From positions 1 to 42,969 of the forward strand of contig CALJMY010000054.1 in NCBI GenBank assembly GCA_937981905.1: DNA of 42,969 bases, written 5' to 3'. This stretch comes from an uncultured Enterobacterales bacterium. Lineage in GTDB: Bacteria > Pseudomonadota > Gammaproteobacteria > Enterobacterales > Psychrobiaceae. The notes beneath the pieces were generated by a model. The model was not told the DNA's origin. It searched no databases and saw only the letters and a program-made list of their open reading frames with translations. Shown here piece by piece: positions 1-9,529 of the stretch (its first letter is position 1; the number at the start of each line of letters is the position of its first letter). A program made the translations under genes and the position numbers.

Positions 1-2
1 TC

Positions 3-374
3 GTAGGTTGTACTACACAAAGTCCAACTTTTAGTAGTACAACCGCAAATGAATCATTGCAACAATCGCAGTCAATTGAACAAATTCAAACGTCGAATAA
101 AATTATTCGCTGGACACACTTTGCAAGATTAAATATCGAAAACTATTTAGGAGATATATCACCATTCCTAAATGATTCTATAGAAATTGAGGTTGAAATT
201 GAAAGTGACGGTAACCTTACAGCGGTTAAAGTTCTACAAAACAGCCACAGTGAAGAGTTAGAAAAATTAGTATTAAATGCTATTGAGCAAGCTACGCCAT
301 TAAATACTAGTATGTTATCTTCCCAAGAATTCGAACAAGTTAAAATAATGAAAATGGTCTTTAGCTTTAATTAA
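3..374 (+). CDS. TonB C-terminal-like lipoprotein, 5' end outside window
   Basis: The reading frame is open from the left edge, so the true start lies outside the window. The first visible residues read VGCTTQSP, which looks like the end of a lipobox with the Cys as lipidation site, so the mature protein would be a periplasm-facing lipoprotein. The last ~75 residues (IEIEVEIESDGNLTAVKV, then a helix, then ATPL and a final hydrophobic strand) have the pattern of a TonB C-terminal domain: a strand, a DG turn, V.V..S, then LV..AI..A.PL. Family knowledge links such domains to TonB-like energy transfer or to stand-alone periplasmic binding modules; no membrane anchor helix is visible here. Function is unknown. 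The first ATG in frame would miss the lipobox, so I prefer the upstream frame. Confidence 0.6.
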   Translation, partial: VGCTTQSPTFSSTTANESLQQSQSIEQIQTSNKIIRWTHFARLNIENYLGDISPFLNDSIEIEVEIESDGNLTAVKVLQNSHSEELEKLVLNAIEQATPLNTSMLSSQEFEQVKIMKMVFSFN

Positions 375-512
375 GAAATTGATATTGAAAAGTCAGAGGA
401 AGGTCGAAGACGTTACTAAGCACTGAATGGCAATGGTGTACGGCTAATCTTAATTAATGGAAACCGTGTGAATGATTTTAATAAACTTAAAGTAATAGAT
501 TTCCTTAATTAA
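375..512 (+). pseudogene. Possible in-frame coding remnant after the TonB-C lipoprotein
   Basis: After the stop codon at 372-374 the same frame continues with coding-like text, interrupted once at 417-419 and ending at 510-512. The second piece contains LNGNGVRLILINGNRVNDFN, which is better protein sequence than random AT-rich DNA usually gives. It could be the decayed 3' part of a longer gene or of a lost neighbour. I do not recognise a family and there is no convincing start or ribosome binding site. Confidence 0.25.
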
Positions 513-525
513 ATAATCTTAGATT

Positions 526-555
526 AAAAAAGCCAGCAAATTGCTGGCTTTTTTA
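526..555. terminator. Bidirectional intrinsic terminator between lipoprotein gene and asnS
   Basis: A near-perfect hairpin (AAAAAAGCCAGCAA, one-base loop, TTGCTGGCTTTTTT) is flanked by A and T tracts, so it can act on both strands. It lies between two convergent genes. Confidence 0.85.
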
Positions 556-635
556 TTGTACGTTTAACTTTTTGTTAAGTACTTTCAGCTAAGTATTTTC
601 AGTTAAAAAACTAAATTAGTTAGTTGAAAGACTCA

Positions 636-2036
636 TTAGAAGTTAGCGCTACGTGGTGCACGTGGGAATGGAATTACGTCACGGATGTTTTGTACACCAG
701 TTACGTAAGACACTAAACGCTCGAAACCTAGACCGAAACCAGCGTGTGGAACTGTACCGTAACGACGTAAATCGCGGTACCATTCCATGTGGCTGCCATC
801 AATATCCATTTCAGCCATACGTTTGTCAAGCAGGTCAATACGTTCTTCACGTTGTGCGCCGCCAATGATTTCGCCAATGCCTGGTGCAAGAACATCCATT
901 GCTGCTACTGTCTTACCGTCTTCATTCATGCGCATGTAGAATGCTTTAATGTCTTTCGGGTAGTTTTGTAGAATAACAGGACCGCCAACGTGAACTTCTG
1001 CAAGGTAACGTTCATGCTCTGATGATAAATCAACGCCCCAAGAAACAGGGAATTCAAATTTCTTACCACAGTTTTCTAAAATCGTAATTGCGTCTGTGTA
1101 ATCCATACGAACGAAATCACTGTCAACCATAGATTCAAGACGAGTAACACATTCTTTATCTACACGTTGAGAGAAGAATTCCATATCATCTTTACGTTCT
1201 TCTAATACTGCTTTGAAGACATATTTGAGCATAGCTTCAGCAAGATCAGCAGCGTCTGATAAATCAGCAAATGCGATTTCAGGTTCAACCATCCAAAACT
1301 CTGCAAGATGACGCGTTGTATTTGAGTTTTCAGCGCGGAATGTAGGACCAAATGTGTAAACTTTACCTAATGCACAAGCATACGCTTCAGCATTTAATTG
1401 ACCAGAAACCGTCAGGAATGTCTCTTTACCAAAGAAGTCTTTGTCATAATCGACTTGACCTTGATCATTTAACGGTAAATTCTCATTATCTAACGTTGAA
1501 ACACGGAACATTTCGCCAGCACCTTCACAATCACTTGCTGTGATTAATGGTGTACTTACCCAAATGAAACCTTGCTCGTGATAAAAACGGTGAATAGCTT
1601 GAGATAAACAGTTACGAACACGAGCAACCGCGCCAATAATGTTGGTACGTGGGCGAAGATGAGCAACTTCACGTAAATATTCAATACTATGGCGTTTTGC
1701 GGCCATTGGGTAAGTGTCTGGGTCTTCAACTAATCCGATTACTTCGACTTGTGTTGCTTGAATTTCAAAAGACTGACCTTTACCTTGTGAAGCAACAACT
1801 TTACCCGTTACAGCAACAGAACAACCTGCAGTAAGAGATAATACGTCGGTGGTATAATTTTCTAGAGTATTTTCTATAACCGCCTGCACAGGATTAAATC
1901 CTGAACCATCGTAAATTGCTAAGAAAGAGATCCCTGCTTTTGAATCTCGACGAGTACGAACCCATCCTTTAACTGTGGTAATTTCGCCTTGTGGGACTTT
2001 GCCCGCAATAATATCGGCTACAGTGGCCAAACTCAT
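636..2036 (-). CDS. asnS: Asparaginyl-tRNA synthetase
   Basis: Charges tRNA-Asn with asparagine in the cytoplasm using ATP. The N-terminal ~110 residues form the OB-fold anticodon-binding domain ([20 protein letters not shown]), followed by the class IIb catalytic core with motif 2 around [15 protein letters not shown] and motif 3 near the C-terminus ([15 protein letters not shown]). I place the start at the ATG at 2036 ([12 protein letters not shown]), with GGAG about nine bases upstream. That gives 466 residues, the same length I recall for the E. coli enzyme; the open frame extends 21 codons further upstream without a better start. It is transcribed alone and ends at the shared terminator near 540. 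Confidence 0.97.
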   Translation of the reverse strand: MSLATVADIIAGKVPQGEITTVKGWVRTRRDSKAGISFLAIYDGSGFNPVQAVIENTLENYTTDVLSLTAGCSVAVTGKVVASQGKGQSFEIQATQVEVIGLVEDPDTYPMAAKRHSIEYLREVAHLRPRTNIIGAVARVRNCLSQAIHRFYHEQGFIWVSTPLITASDCEGAGEMFRVSTLDNENLPLNDQGQVDYDKDFFGKETFLTVSGQLNAEAYACALGKVYTFGPTFRAENSNTTRHLAEFWMVEPEIAFADLSDAADLAEAMLKYVFKAVLEERKDDMEFFSQRVDKECVTRLESMVDSDFVRMDYTDAITILENCGKKFEFPVSWGVDLSSEHERYLAEVHVGGPVILQNYPKDIKAFYMRMNEDGKTVAAMDVLAPGIGEIIGGAQREERIDLLDKRMAEMDIDGSHMEWYRDLRRYGTVPHAGFGLGFERLVSYVTGVQNIRDVIPFPRAPRSANF

Positions 2037-2215
2037 TAAACTATACTCCAAAAAAATGTTATTTATCTTGGCAATATTACGTGGCTGTGTCGAATACACA
2101 AGAGGGAAAAGAGAATAATTTAACGCAATTTCGACTTATTTATCAGCAACGTCTAATTTTTCATCTACTAGGACTGAAATAAGCTAAACTATGAGAATAT
2201 TAATAGGGCGAAATA

Positions 2216-2551
2216 ATGAAAAAACGTATTTTAGACCGAATTCATGTAGTTGTTTACGCTTTATCAATTGTTGGTTGGGCGGCTCTTTTTTATTCGTTGA
2301 TTGTTTTTGATCAGGCTAGGCCAGAAATGAAAACTGTAGTGACCAATTATTTAGAGGTGCCATTACGAGATGATTGGATAGGGAAGGCTTATGATAAATT
2401 ATTAATGTTGTTATGGTTTTGCGCCAGCGTAAGCTTTATTAATGTTTTACTCAATTGGTATTTGAAAGTAGCCTACAAAGAAAGGTTATCGTTATCTATT
2501 TTTCTTTTATTGTTTATATCCGCAGTCGCTATTTTAATAATCACAATGTGA
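2216..2551 (+). CDS. Small three-helix membrane protein of unknown function
   Basis: A 111-residue protein with three predicted membrane segments: about residues 12-30, 62-82 and 90-110. The second segment follows a short hydrophilic stretch (PLRDDWIGKAYDKLL). A purine-rich TAGGGCGAAATA precedes the ATG. It sits alone between divergent asnS and convergent nudL. I do not recognise a named family. The good codon use, ribosome binding site and clean membrane topology make it a real gene; its function cannot be read from the sequence. Confidence 0.75.
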   Translation: MKKRILDRIHVVVYALSIVGWAALFYSLIVFDQARPEMKTVVTNYLEVPLRDDWIGKAYDKLLMLLWFCASVSFINVLLNWYLKVAYKERLSLSIFLLLFISAVAILIITM

Positions 2552-2573
2552 AAAATCATTATCGAATAGATAT

Positions 2574-3143
2574 TTAATCAGTAAGTAATAATCTTAATTG
2601 TTCAATAATAGAGGCTGTTGCTCCCCATATTAGATAATCATTAGTTGGTTTGAAATATACATCCATCTTAATGTTTTGTCGTGAAATTGGCATGTAAAAA
2701 TGATGCTCATTATTTATAAATTGCGCTAAAGGTAATTCGATAATCTCACTGACTTCATCACTATTAGCAATCATATTTGTAGATTCGTTAACCACAGCTA
2801 TAAATGGTTTGATGCTAAAACCGCTCGCCGTATGGTGAACAGGGAAATCACCAATGACATTGATGTATTTTAAATCTATATTGAGTTCTTCTTGAGTTTC
2901 ACGCAGTGCGGTATGAAGTAATGTCAGATCTTCTTTATCGAATTTCCCGCCAGGAAAACTGATTTGGCCAGGATGGTGTCTTAGATGGTCACATCTTTTG
3001 GTTAAAATAATATGGAGATTATCATTTCTAATGATTAAAGGAACAAGCACAGCGCTTTTTTTTAGCGTCTTGTTTGCAATATTAAGTTCAATGTTCTTTA
3101 AAGACCTAAGATTAAAACGAGTATGCATAGTGTTTATATTCAT
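2574..3143 (-). CDS. nudL: Nudix hydrolase, CoA pyrophosphatase (NudL-like)
   Basis: Predicted cytoplasmic hydrolase of CoA or related nucleoside-diphosphate derivatives. It carries the CoA-Nudix signature LRHHPGQISFPGG just before the Nudix box, GGKFDKEDLTLLHTALRET followed by QEELN, which supplies the metal-binding glutamates. At 189 residues it is the usual size for the YeaB/NudL group. Its start lies 15 bp after the pabB stop on the same strand, and a pabB-nudL pair is also known in other Gammaproteobacteria, which supports the NudL call over other Nudix families. The start is either the ATG at 3143 or the one five codons later. Substrate choice is inferred from the family. Confidence 0.88.
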   Translation of the reverse strand: MNINTMHTRFNLRSLKNIELNIANKTLKKSAVLVPLIIRNDNLHIILTKRCDHLRHHPGQISFPGGKFDKEDLTLLHTALRETQEELNIDLKYINVIGDFPVHHTASGFSIKPFIAVVNESTNMIANSDEVSEIIELPLAQFINNEHHFYMPISRQNIKMDVYFKPTNDYLIWGATASIIEQLRLLLTD

Positions 3144-3158
3144 AAACTCTCGTTCCTT

Positions 3159-4544
3159 TTAATTAATTTTTAAATTAGACAGTAAAGGCATGATGGAGGA
3201 CAACTTATCAAAACATTCTTGATATTCAGCATCAGCTGTTGAGTCAGCAACAATACCGCCACCAGCCCATGCTAATATTCTACCTTCGTGTGCCAACAAT
3301 GTTCTGATCGTAATACTGGTGTCCATATTTCCATCGGCACTGATATAACCAATTGAACCGCAATAAATACTGCGTCTATTGGGCTCTAACGTATCAATAA
3401 TATTCATAGCACTAATTTTAGGGGCGCCAGTAATAGAACCACCAGGGAATGCATCACGCAATAATTCAATTGGGGTAACATCATCAGGCAATGTTGCTGT
3501 AATAGTACTTACAAGATGATGAACATTTTCAAAACTTTCTATTTTAAACAAATGAGGAACGGCGACACTGCCAGCAACGGCGTTACGTGCGATATCATTT
3601 CTTAATAAATCGACAATCATTAAGTTTTCACTTTGATCTTTCTCACTTGCTAACAGTTGTTTAGCAAGTAATTCATCTTCTTTTTTATCAAGGCTTCTAG
3701 CAATGGTGCCTTTAATTGGTTTAGTCTGAATATTTTTTTGCTTTGTTTGTAAAAATCGCTCTGGAGATAAACTCATGATGGCGCAATCATCAAGTCTTAT
3801 AAAACCACTAAATGGCGTTTCGTTATTTTCAGCAAGCGCCAGATAAGCACTATATTCATTGCCTTTATAATCTAACTCAAATCGTTGCGTGAGATTAATC
3901 TGATAACAATCACCTTGTCTTAAGTGATGTTGCACTTGGTTAAATTTATCAGTGTATTGCGTTTTTGTGAGTTGATGTCGCCATTCATCACCACCAATAA
4001 AGTCTACTGTTGGTAAGTTTAATGTACATATATTATGAATTTCTTGGATGTATTGTTGATGTTCAAGTTCACTGCTGCGACTAACTACATGGCACTGTTT
4101 TGTCGTTTTATCAAAAACAACTGCATGTTTGTATATACCAACGGCCATTACTGGAATATCTAAATCTTTTGATGCCAAAGTATTAATATTTTCACAATGA
4201 CGCCCTAAGTCATAAGAAAGTAAACCGACCGCGCCGCCACTAAAAGGATATTGGCTTATCTGATCACTTAATGATAATCGTATTAATTCTTGTGCTAACA
4301 CATCGAAAGGATTAGCCAGTGAGAAAGTAGATGAGTTGGTATCGGTATAAGTCACTTTAGTTTCTACATCATCACTGACTAAGGTAACAATAGGGGAATG
4401 AACAACAATATCGAATTTTGCATCAACATGAGAACTACTTCCAGAATCTAACAGCATTGACCAAGGAGTGTTTGCGTAAAAAGAAAACAACTGACGAGCA
4501 TTTAATGGCGTAGATAATACTGTTGAGTGTAACGTTGAATACAT
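3159..4544 (-). CDS. pabB: Aminodeoxychorismate synthase component I
   Basis: Makes 4-amino-4-deoxychorismate from chorismate and ammonia for p-aminobenzoate and folate. Its partner, a PabA-type glutaminase, is not in this window. The N-terminal ~150 residues are the anthranilate-synthase-I-type N domain (PWSMLLDSG). The catalytic chorismate-binding domain follows, with PIKGTIAR (the lysine used by PabB enzymes), a GGSITGAPKISAM loop and CGSIGYIS, AGGGIVADS near the end. The PIKGT lysine separates PabB from TrpE. At 461 residues it has normal length with no fused glutaminase or lyase domain. It is the first gene of a two-gene operon with nudL. Confidence 0.95.
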   Translation of the reverse strand: MYSTLHSTVLSTPLNARQLFSFYANTPWSMLLDSGSSSHVDAKFDIVVHSPIVTLVSDDVETKVTYTDTNSSTFSLANPFDVLAQELIRLSLSDQISQYPFSGGAVGLLSYDLGRHCENINTLASKDLDIPVMAVGIYKHAVVFDKTTKQCHVVSRSSELEHQQYIQEIHNICTLNLPTVDFIGGDEWRHQLTKTQYTDKFNQVQHHLRQGDCYQINLTQRFELDYKGNEYSAYLALAENNETPFSGFIRLDDCAIMSLSPERFLQTKQKNIQTKPIKGTIARSLDKKEDELLAKQLLASEKDQSENLMIVDLLRNDIARNAVAGSVAVPHLFKIESFENVHHLVSTITATLPDDVTPIELLRDAFPGGSITGAPKISAMNIIDTLEPNRRSIYCGSIGYISADGNMDTSITIRTLLAHEGRILAWAGGGIVADSTADAEYQECFDKLSSIMPLLSNLKIN

Positions 4545-4720
4545 TTTAACCTATAACTGTGTTGTAAATTGTAGCACTTGGCTAGTGACATTCTTGCGAG
4601 GTATTATATACTTAAATTAATAAAAAGTATTAGCACTCTGTTTTAAACTATTTTAAAAAAGAGCCGTAAAATACTAATTAATAAAAGATGAGCAACCGTA
4701 ATAGTCCTAAGGGGATTTTA

Positions 4721-6235
4721 ATGTCAGTAATTAAGAAGGCCGATTTTGTAGATAGCATCGAAGATGCACTACAATATATATCATATTACCATCCAAAAGA
4801 TTTTATCGATGCGATGGAAAAAGCCTATAACACAGAGCAAAGCAGTGCTGCTAAAGACGCAATGGCACAAATCCTAATTAATTCTCGTATGTCTGCTCAA
4901 GGACGTCGTCCTTTATGTCAAGATACAGGAATTGTGACTTGTTTCGTTAAAATTGGTATGAATGTACATTGGGATTCAGATTTAACCGTTCAAGAAATGG
5001 TTGATGAAGGTGTTCGCCGTGCATATAACAATGTAGATAATCCATTACGTGCTTCTATTGTTGCTGATCCTGCTGGTAGTCGCAAAAACACAGGTGACAA
5101 TACACCTGCTGTTGTTCATATTGACATGGTTGCTGGCGACCAAGTTGAGGTGATGATTGCTGCTAAGGGCGGCGGTAGTGAAAACAAATCTAAAATGGTC
5201 ATGCTAAATCCAAGTGATTCAATTGAAGATTGGGTATTAAAAACTGTTCCTACAATGGGGGCAGGTTGGTGTCCACCGGGTATGCTTGGTATAGGTATTG
5301 GCGGAACAGCTGAAAAAGCTGCCGTTATGGCTAAAGAATCGTTAATGGAAAGCATTGATATGCATGAAATTATCGAAAACGGTCCACAGTCTGGTGAAGA
5401 GCAACTTAGACTAGATATCTTTAACGGTGTTAATAAGTTAGGTATTGGCGCGCAAGGTCTTGGTGGTGTCCACACGGTTCTTGATATTAAAATTAAATCA
5501 GCTCCAACACATGCGGCGTCAAAACCTGTAGTAATGATCCCGAACTGTGCAGCAACACGCCATGTACATTTCCATTTAAATGGTAGCGGTCCAGCAGAAT
5601 TAACGCCACCTAAATTAGAAGATTGGCCAGAAATCACATGGGAAGTAGGTGATAATGTTCGTCGTGTAAATGTTGATACGCTTCAGAAAGCAGATATTAC
5701 CGATTGGAAAACAGGCGAAACTGTATTACTTAGTGGTAAAATACTAACGGGTCGTGATGCTGCGCATAAAAAAATCCAAGGATTATTAGAGTCTGGCGAA
5801 GGTTTACCGCCGGGTGTAGATTTCAATGGTAAATTTATTTATTACGTTGGCCCAGTGGATGCTGTAGGCGATGAAGTTGTTGGTCCTGCTGGTCCTACTA
5901 CATCAACACGTATGGATAAATTTACTAAAATGATGCTTGAAGAAACTGGTTTACTTGGCACTATCGGTAAAGCAGAACGTGGCCCAGCAACTGTACAAGT
6001 AATTAAAGACAACAAGTCTGTTTACTTAATGGCAGTTGGCGGCGCGGCTTATCTTGTATCTAAAGCAATCAAGAAATCACGTGTTGTAGCATTCCCTGAA
6101 TTGGGAATGGAAGCAATTTATGAATTTGAAGTTGAAGATATGCCAGTGACTGTTGCTGTTGATTCTACGGGTGAAAATGCCCATGAAACAGGCCCAGCAA
6201 CGTGGAAAGTTAAACTACAAGATCCTGCTTCATAA
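4721..6235 (+). CDS. fumA: Class I fumarate hydratase (iron-sulfur)
   Basis: Interconverts fumarate and malate in the TCA cycle using an oxygen-labile [4Fe-4S] cluster. Candidate cluster cysteines are C66 (RPLCQDTG), C184 (GWCPPG) and C276 (IPNCAATRH), with the spacing expected for FumA-type enzymes. Both the alpha and beta domains are present in one chain; the beta domain contains YVGPVDAVGDEVVGPAGPTT. I choose the ATG at 4721 because AAGGGG lies 7-8 bases upstream and MSVIKKADF matches the usual N-terminus. An ATG 33 bp earlier has no such site. The result is 504 residues. It is monocistronic, with a strong terminator downstream. Confidence 0.95.
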   Translation: MSVIKKADFVDSIEDALQYISYYHPKDFIDAMEKAYNTEQSSAAKDAMAQILINSRMSAQGRRPLCQDTGIVTCFVKIGMNVHWDSDLTVQEMVDEGVRRAYNNVDNPLRASIVADPAGSRKNTGDNTPAVVHIDMVAGDQVEVMIAAKGGGSENKSKMVMLNPSDSIEDWVLKTVPTMGAGWCPPGMLGIGIGGTAEKAAVMAKESLMESIDMHEIIENGPQSGEEQLRLDIFNGVNKLGIGAQGLGGVHTVLDIKIKSAPTHAASKPVVMIPNCAATRHVHFHLNGSGPAELTPPKLEDWPEITWEVGDNVRRVNVDTLQKADITDWKTGETVLLSGKILTGRDAAHKKIQGLLESGEGLPPGVDFNGKFIYYVGPVDAVGDEVVGPAGPTTSTRMDKFTKMMLEETGLLGTIGKAERGPATVQVIKDNKSVYLMAVGGAAYLVSKAIKKSRVVAFPELGMEAIYEFEVEDMPVTVAVDSTGENAHETGPATWKVKLQDPAS

Positions 6236-6263
6236 TAATTATTTATTAGAATAATTATCACTT

Positions 6264-6316
6264 AAAGGCGCCAATATATACTGTAAAATTAAGTATAAAT
6301 TATTGGCGCCTTTATA
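6264..6316. terminator. Intrinsic terminator after fumA
   Basis: Long hairpin AAAGGCGCCAATA ... TATTGGCGCCTTT with further A/T pairing toward the loop, followed by TATATTTTGTT. It can work on both strands but only fumA reads into it directly. Confidence 0.75.
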
Positions 6317-6443
6317 TTTTGTTACGTAGTTTTAAACGTGATGAATTTACACACTTCCCTAAACTGTTGTACTCTATAACCTATTTTAATTATCAAGCTA
6401 CGTTGTAAAAAGTAGTTATTAATGTATTTAAACAGGTTGCCTA

Positions 6444-8501
6444 ATGAAACACCCTTTATTTTATGTTCTCCCTTTATTATTAAGTGCCACAACGGCTATT
6501 CCATTTTTAGGACATGCAAAAGGTTTTGACGTTAAAACATTAACAACGTTAGAAAGTATTCATTCAGGGGCTGTATCGCCAAATGGTGAATTTTTAGTGT
6601 ATGGCCTTACCAAGTTTAAAAATGACATAAAAATATCAAATTTATATATTCAAACTCTAAACGACTCATCAAATGCAATCGGTCAATTAACTAATCACTC
6701 TACAAAAGAGCATGATGTTGTATGGTCTAATGATTCTAAATCTATTTATTTTTTGAGTCAGCGTAATGGGTCATCACAGGTTTGGCGTTTGCCATTGCAA
6801 GGTGGTGAAGCATTACAAATTACTGACTTACCCATTGATGTTAATGGGTTTAAATTATCATCTGATAATAAAAATATTGTGCTGACATTAGATGTATTTA
6901 ATGACTGTGATTCCTTATCGTGTAATTCAAAGAAATTAGAAGATCGCGCTAAATCTCCTAATGCAGGTCGTGAATATAATCAATTGATGGTGAGACATTG
7001 GGACACTTGGAACGATGGCAGCTACAAACATTTATTTGTTGGTCAATTAAAAGATGATACGGTCAGCAATCTCATTGATGTAACAAAAGGCTTAGCTACA
7101 GATATTCCTGCAAAACCTTTTTCAGGCATGGAAGAAGTTAATTTCTCACCAGACAACAAGACAATTGTTTATTCAGCGAAAGCACCCAGTAAAAATCAAG
7201 CAAATAGTACCAACTTTGACATATGGCAAGTCAATATTGATGGTACAAAAAACCATAATTTAACCGAAAAAAATAAAGCATGGGATGCACAGCCAACATT
7301 TTCTGATGATGGTCGTTATATGGCTTACGCAGCGATGTCCAAAGTTGGCGCCGAGTCTGATAGAAGGGCAATCATGCTAAAAGATTTAATCACAGGGGTT
7401 GTTAAAGAAGTGGCACCATTGTGGGATAGGTCTGTTCGTCAGATGCAGTTTAGTAAAGACAGCCGCAACTTAATCGTTAATGCACAAGATATAGGGCAAG
7501 TCTCTGTTTTTCTAATAAATATTCAATTTGGCGATATTAAACAACTGACGCTTGATGGTAGTTCTTCGTTAATAGGTGTCAGTGATCAATATATTATTAC
7601 CCATAAAAAATCTTTGGATAATCCGGGACAACTTTATAAAATTAATATTGATGGTTCAAATGAAACGCTTATAACAAATATCAATGAATCAAACTTAAAG
7701 CATGTTGAATTTGGTCAATATTCTCAGTTTTCGTTTAAAGGTTGGAATGATGAACAAGTTCATGGGTATTGGGTAAAACCAGCAAACTTTAATCCTAAAA
7801 AGAAATATCCCATTGCTTTTCTTATTCACGGCGGACCGCAAGGTTCTTTTTCTAATTCATTTTCAACAAGATGGAATGCTCAATTATGGGCTGGTGCAGG
7901 TTATGGCGTAGTCATGATCGATTTTCATGGTTCGACAGGTTATGGGCAAGAATTTACACAATCTATTAATCAAGATTGGGGTGGAAAACCTTTAGAGGAT
8001 TTACAAAAAGGATTAGCGGCTGCGGTAAGCCAGCAACCTTGGTTAGACGGCGACAATGCGTGTGCGCTTGGGGGCTCTTATGGCGGTTATATGGTTAATT
8101 GGATAGCTGGAAATTGGCCTGATAAATTTAAGTGCTTAGTAAATCATGCGGGATTGTTTGATATGCGTATGTTTTATAATGTAACAGAAGAGCTTTGGTT
8201 CCCTAACTATGATTTTGGTGGTTCTTATCAACAAGTTTCTGATAGTTATGAAAAGTTTAATCCAGTTAATTATACCAAACATTGGAAAACGCCCATGTTA
8301 GTTATTCATGGTGAAAAAGATTTTCGTGTTCCTTACGGACAGGGTTTAGCTGCATTTACTGTATTACAAAAGAATAATATTGATTCTAAATTATTAATCT
8401 TTCCGTCTGAAAATCATTGGATTTTAAATAGTGATAATAAAATACAATGGTATAACAATGTATTGAATTGGATGACACGTCATACCAAAGAATTGAAGTA
8501 A
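6444..8501 (+). CDS. Secreted S9 family peptidase (dipeptidyl/acylaminoacyl peptidase type)
   Basis: A serine exopeptidase of the prolyl oligopeptidase clan, predicted to be exported. A signal peptide covers about residues 1-25 (hydrophobic core FYVLPLLLSATTA, likely cut near GHA). Residues ~30-420 are a WD40-like beta-propeller with repeats of the type SPDNKTIVYSA and SDDGRYMAYAA. The C-terminal alpha/beta-hydrolase domain carries the triad S545 (GGSYGGYM), D626 (HGEKDFRVP) and H658 (SENHWI), and HGGPQGSF forms the oxyanion region. Length 685 is normal. Such enzymes trim peptides in periplasm or medium, typical of protein-degrading marine bacteria. Exact specificity cannot be told. AACAGGTT precedes the ATG. 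Confidence 0.9.
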   Translation: MKHPLFYVLPLLLSATTAIPFLGHAKGFDVKTLTTLESIHSGAVSPNGEFLVYGLTKFKNDIKISNLYIQTLNDSSNAIGQLTNHSTKEHDVVWSNDSKSIYFLSQRNGSSQVWRLPLQGGEALQITDLPIDVNGFKLSSDNKNIVLTLDVFNDCDSLSCNSKKLEDRAKSPNAGREYNQLMVRHWDTWNDGSYKHLFVGQLKDDTVSNLIDVTKGLATDIPAKPFSGMEEVNFSPDNKTIVYSAKAPSKNQANSTNFDIWQVNIDGTKNHNLTEKNKAWDAQPTFSDDGRYMAYAAMSKVGAESDRRAIMLKDLITGVVKEVAPLWDRSVRQMQFSKDSRNLIVNAQDIGQVSVFLINIQFGDIKQLTLDGSSSLIGVSDQYIITHKKSLDNPGQLYKINIDGSNETLITNINESNLKHVEFGQYSQFSFKGWNDEQVHGYWVKPANFNPKKKYPIAFLIHGGPQGSFSNSFSTRWNAQLWAGAGYGVVMIDFHGSTGYGQEFTQSINQDWGGKPLEDLQKGLAAAVSQQPWLDGDNACALGGSYGGYMVNWIAGNWPDKFKCLVNHAGLFDMRMFYNVTEELWFPNYDFGGSYQQVSDSYEKFNPVNYTKHWKTPMLVIHGEKDFRVPYGQGLAAFTVLQKNNIDSKLLIFPSENHWILNSDNKIQWYNNVLNWMTRHTKELK

Positions 8502-8737
8502 TTTAAATTTTAAAGAATGCGTTATTAAAGTAACTAAATTAAAGCATTGTAAAAGTTATATTTATAATGAAGTCTCTGTAAAAGTGTGACTTTGTTTAAT
8601 TTTATTTAAATTTTTACTCGTTTATATTAAATATATATTGTAGATTACCTGCAAACCCTTTATAAACAAGCTTTATTTTCCTTAAGTAGTAGGAATAAAT
8701 ATTACTTAAGTAACGGTAGTAAAGTATACAACATTTT

Positions 8738-8751
8738 AAAACAAGTGTTTA
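8738..8751. promoter_or_regulatory. Putative PsrA operator upstream of psrA
   Basis: AAAACAAGTGTTTA fits the reported PsrA pattern of AAAC, a short spacer and GTTT in inverted order. It lies about 18-30 bp before the chosen GTG start, a position suited to autorepression. Assignment is by pattern only. Confidence 0.5.
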
Positions 8752-8768
8752 ATTACAGGAAAGTAATT

Positions 8769-9398
8769 GTGCAAAAAATAGACACGAAAACAAAAATACT
8801 CAATGCTGCTGAACAGTTATTTGCCGAACGCGGTTTTGCTGATACTTCTTTGCGTCTTATTACAAGTCAGGCTGAAGTGAATTTAGCCTCGGTAAATTAT
8901 CATTTCGGTTCAAAAAAAGAACTTATTCAAGCGGTTCTTGCGCGTTATCTAGATGTTTTTTCTCCTGCATTAGAACTATCATTACAAAATATTATTGATA
9001 ATAAAGACCGTATTAGCCAAATTGAAGTGTTTAATTGCTTAGTTGAGCCATTATTATCATTAGATGCCTTTAGGCATCAAGGTACAACAATGTTTCTTAG
9101 CCTGTTAGGGCGTGGTTACGTTGAAAGCCAAGGGCATTTACGTTGGTATATCATGACTAATTACGGCAATGTAGTTGCTACTTTTAATCATGTTGTACGT
9201 GAAGCGAATCCGCATTTATCGAAGGAAGAAATATTTTGGCGTTTACATTTCACGCTAGGTACTGTGGTATTTACCATGGCTTCGAGTAAAGCATTAATTG
9301 AAATAGCCAAAGCTGACTTTAACGCTGACGTTAATATAGAAGGATTAATACATCGTGTTATTCCTTTTATTGCAGCAGGTGTTAGTAGTCCAGCTTAG
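8769..9398 (+). CDS. psrA: TetR-family regulator, PsrA type
   Basis: Predicted repressor that senses long-chain fatty acids or acyl-CoA and controls beta-oxidation and related genes. The N-terminal helix-turn-helix reads ILNAAEQLFAERGFADTSLR then LASVNYHFGSKKELI, very close to Pseudomonas PsrA as I recall it. The ligand domain shares SQGHLR and FWRLHFTLGTVVFTM with that family. I choose the GTG at 8769, with AGGAAA six bases upstream; an in-frame GTG at 8745 overlaps a probable operator and lacks a ribosome site. About 209 residues. A strong terminator follows. The regulon cannot be seen here; no fad gene is adjacent. Confidence 0.85.
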   Translation: MQKIDTKTKILNAAEQLFAERGFADTSLRLITSQAEVNLASVNYHFGSKKELIQAVLARYLDVFSPALELSLQNIIDNKDRISQIEVFNCLVEPLLSLDAFRHQGTTMFLSLLGRGYVESQGHLRWYIMTNYGNVVATFNHVVREANPHLSKEEIFWRLHFTLGTVVFTMASSKALIEIAKADFNADVNIEGLIHRVIPFIAAGVSSPA

Positions 9399-9410
9399 CA
9401 TTAGTATTTG

Positions 9411-9437
9411 AAACCCACGTTCGCGTGGGTTTTTTAT
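9411..9437 (+). terminator. Intrinsic terminator after psrA
   Basis: Hairpin AACCCACG-TTCG-CGTGGGTT with a UUCG-type tetraloop and a run of six or more T. Classic strong rho-independent terminator. Confidence 0.92.
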
Positions 9438-9529
9438 GTTCTACAGCGTCAATATAGCGTAAAAATTCAGAAACAAGGTTGTGACTAAATTGTCATATAA
9501 CAATAACTACAAACCTAAGGAAGTTTAGT

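Noticed and set aside
653-1834. Several open frames on the plus strand across asnS
   Set aside because: They lie antisense within a clear asnS gene and their translations show no recognisable features.
5116-5637. 173-codon open frame antisense to fumA
   Set aside because: It mirrors the fumarase reading frame; its low-complexity Pro/Ser/Ile translation and lack of a ribosome site mark it as a shadow.
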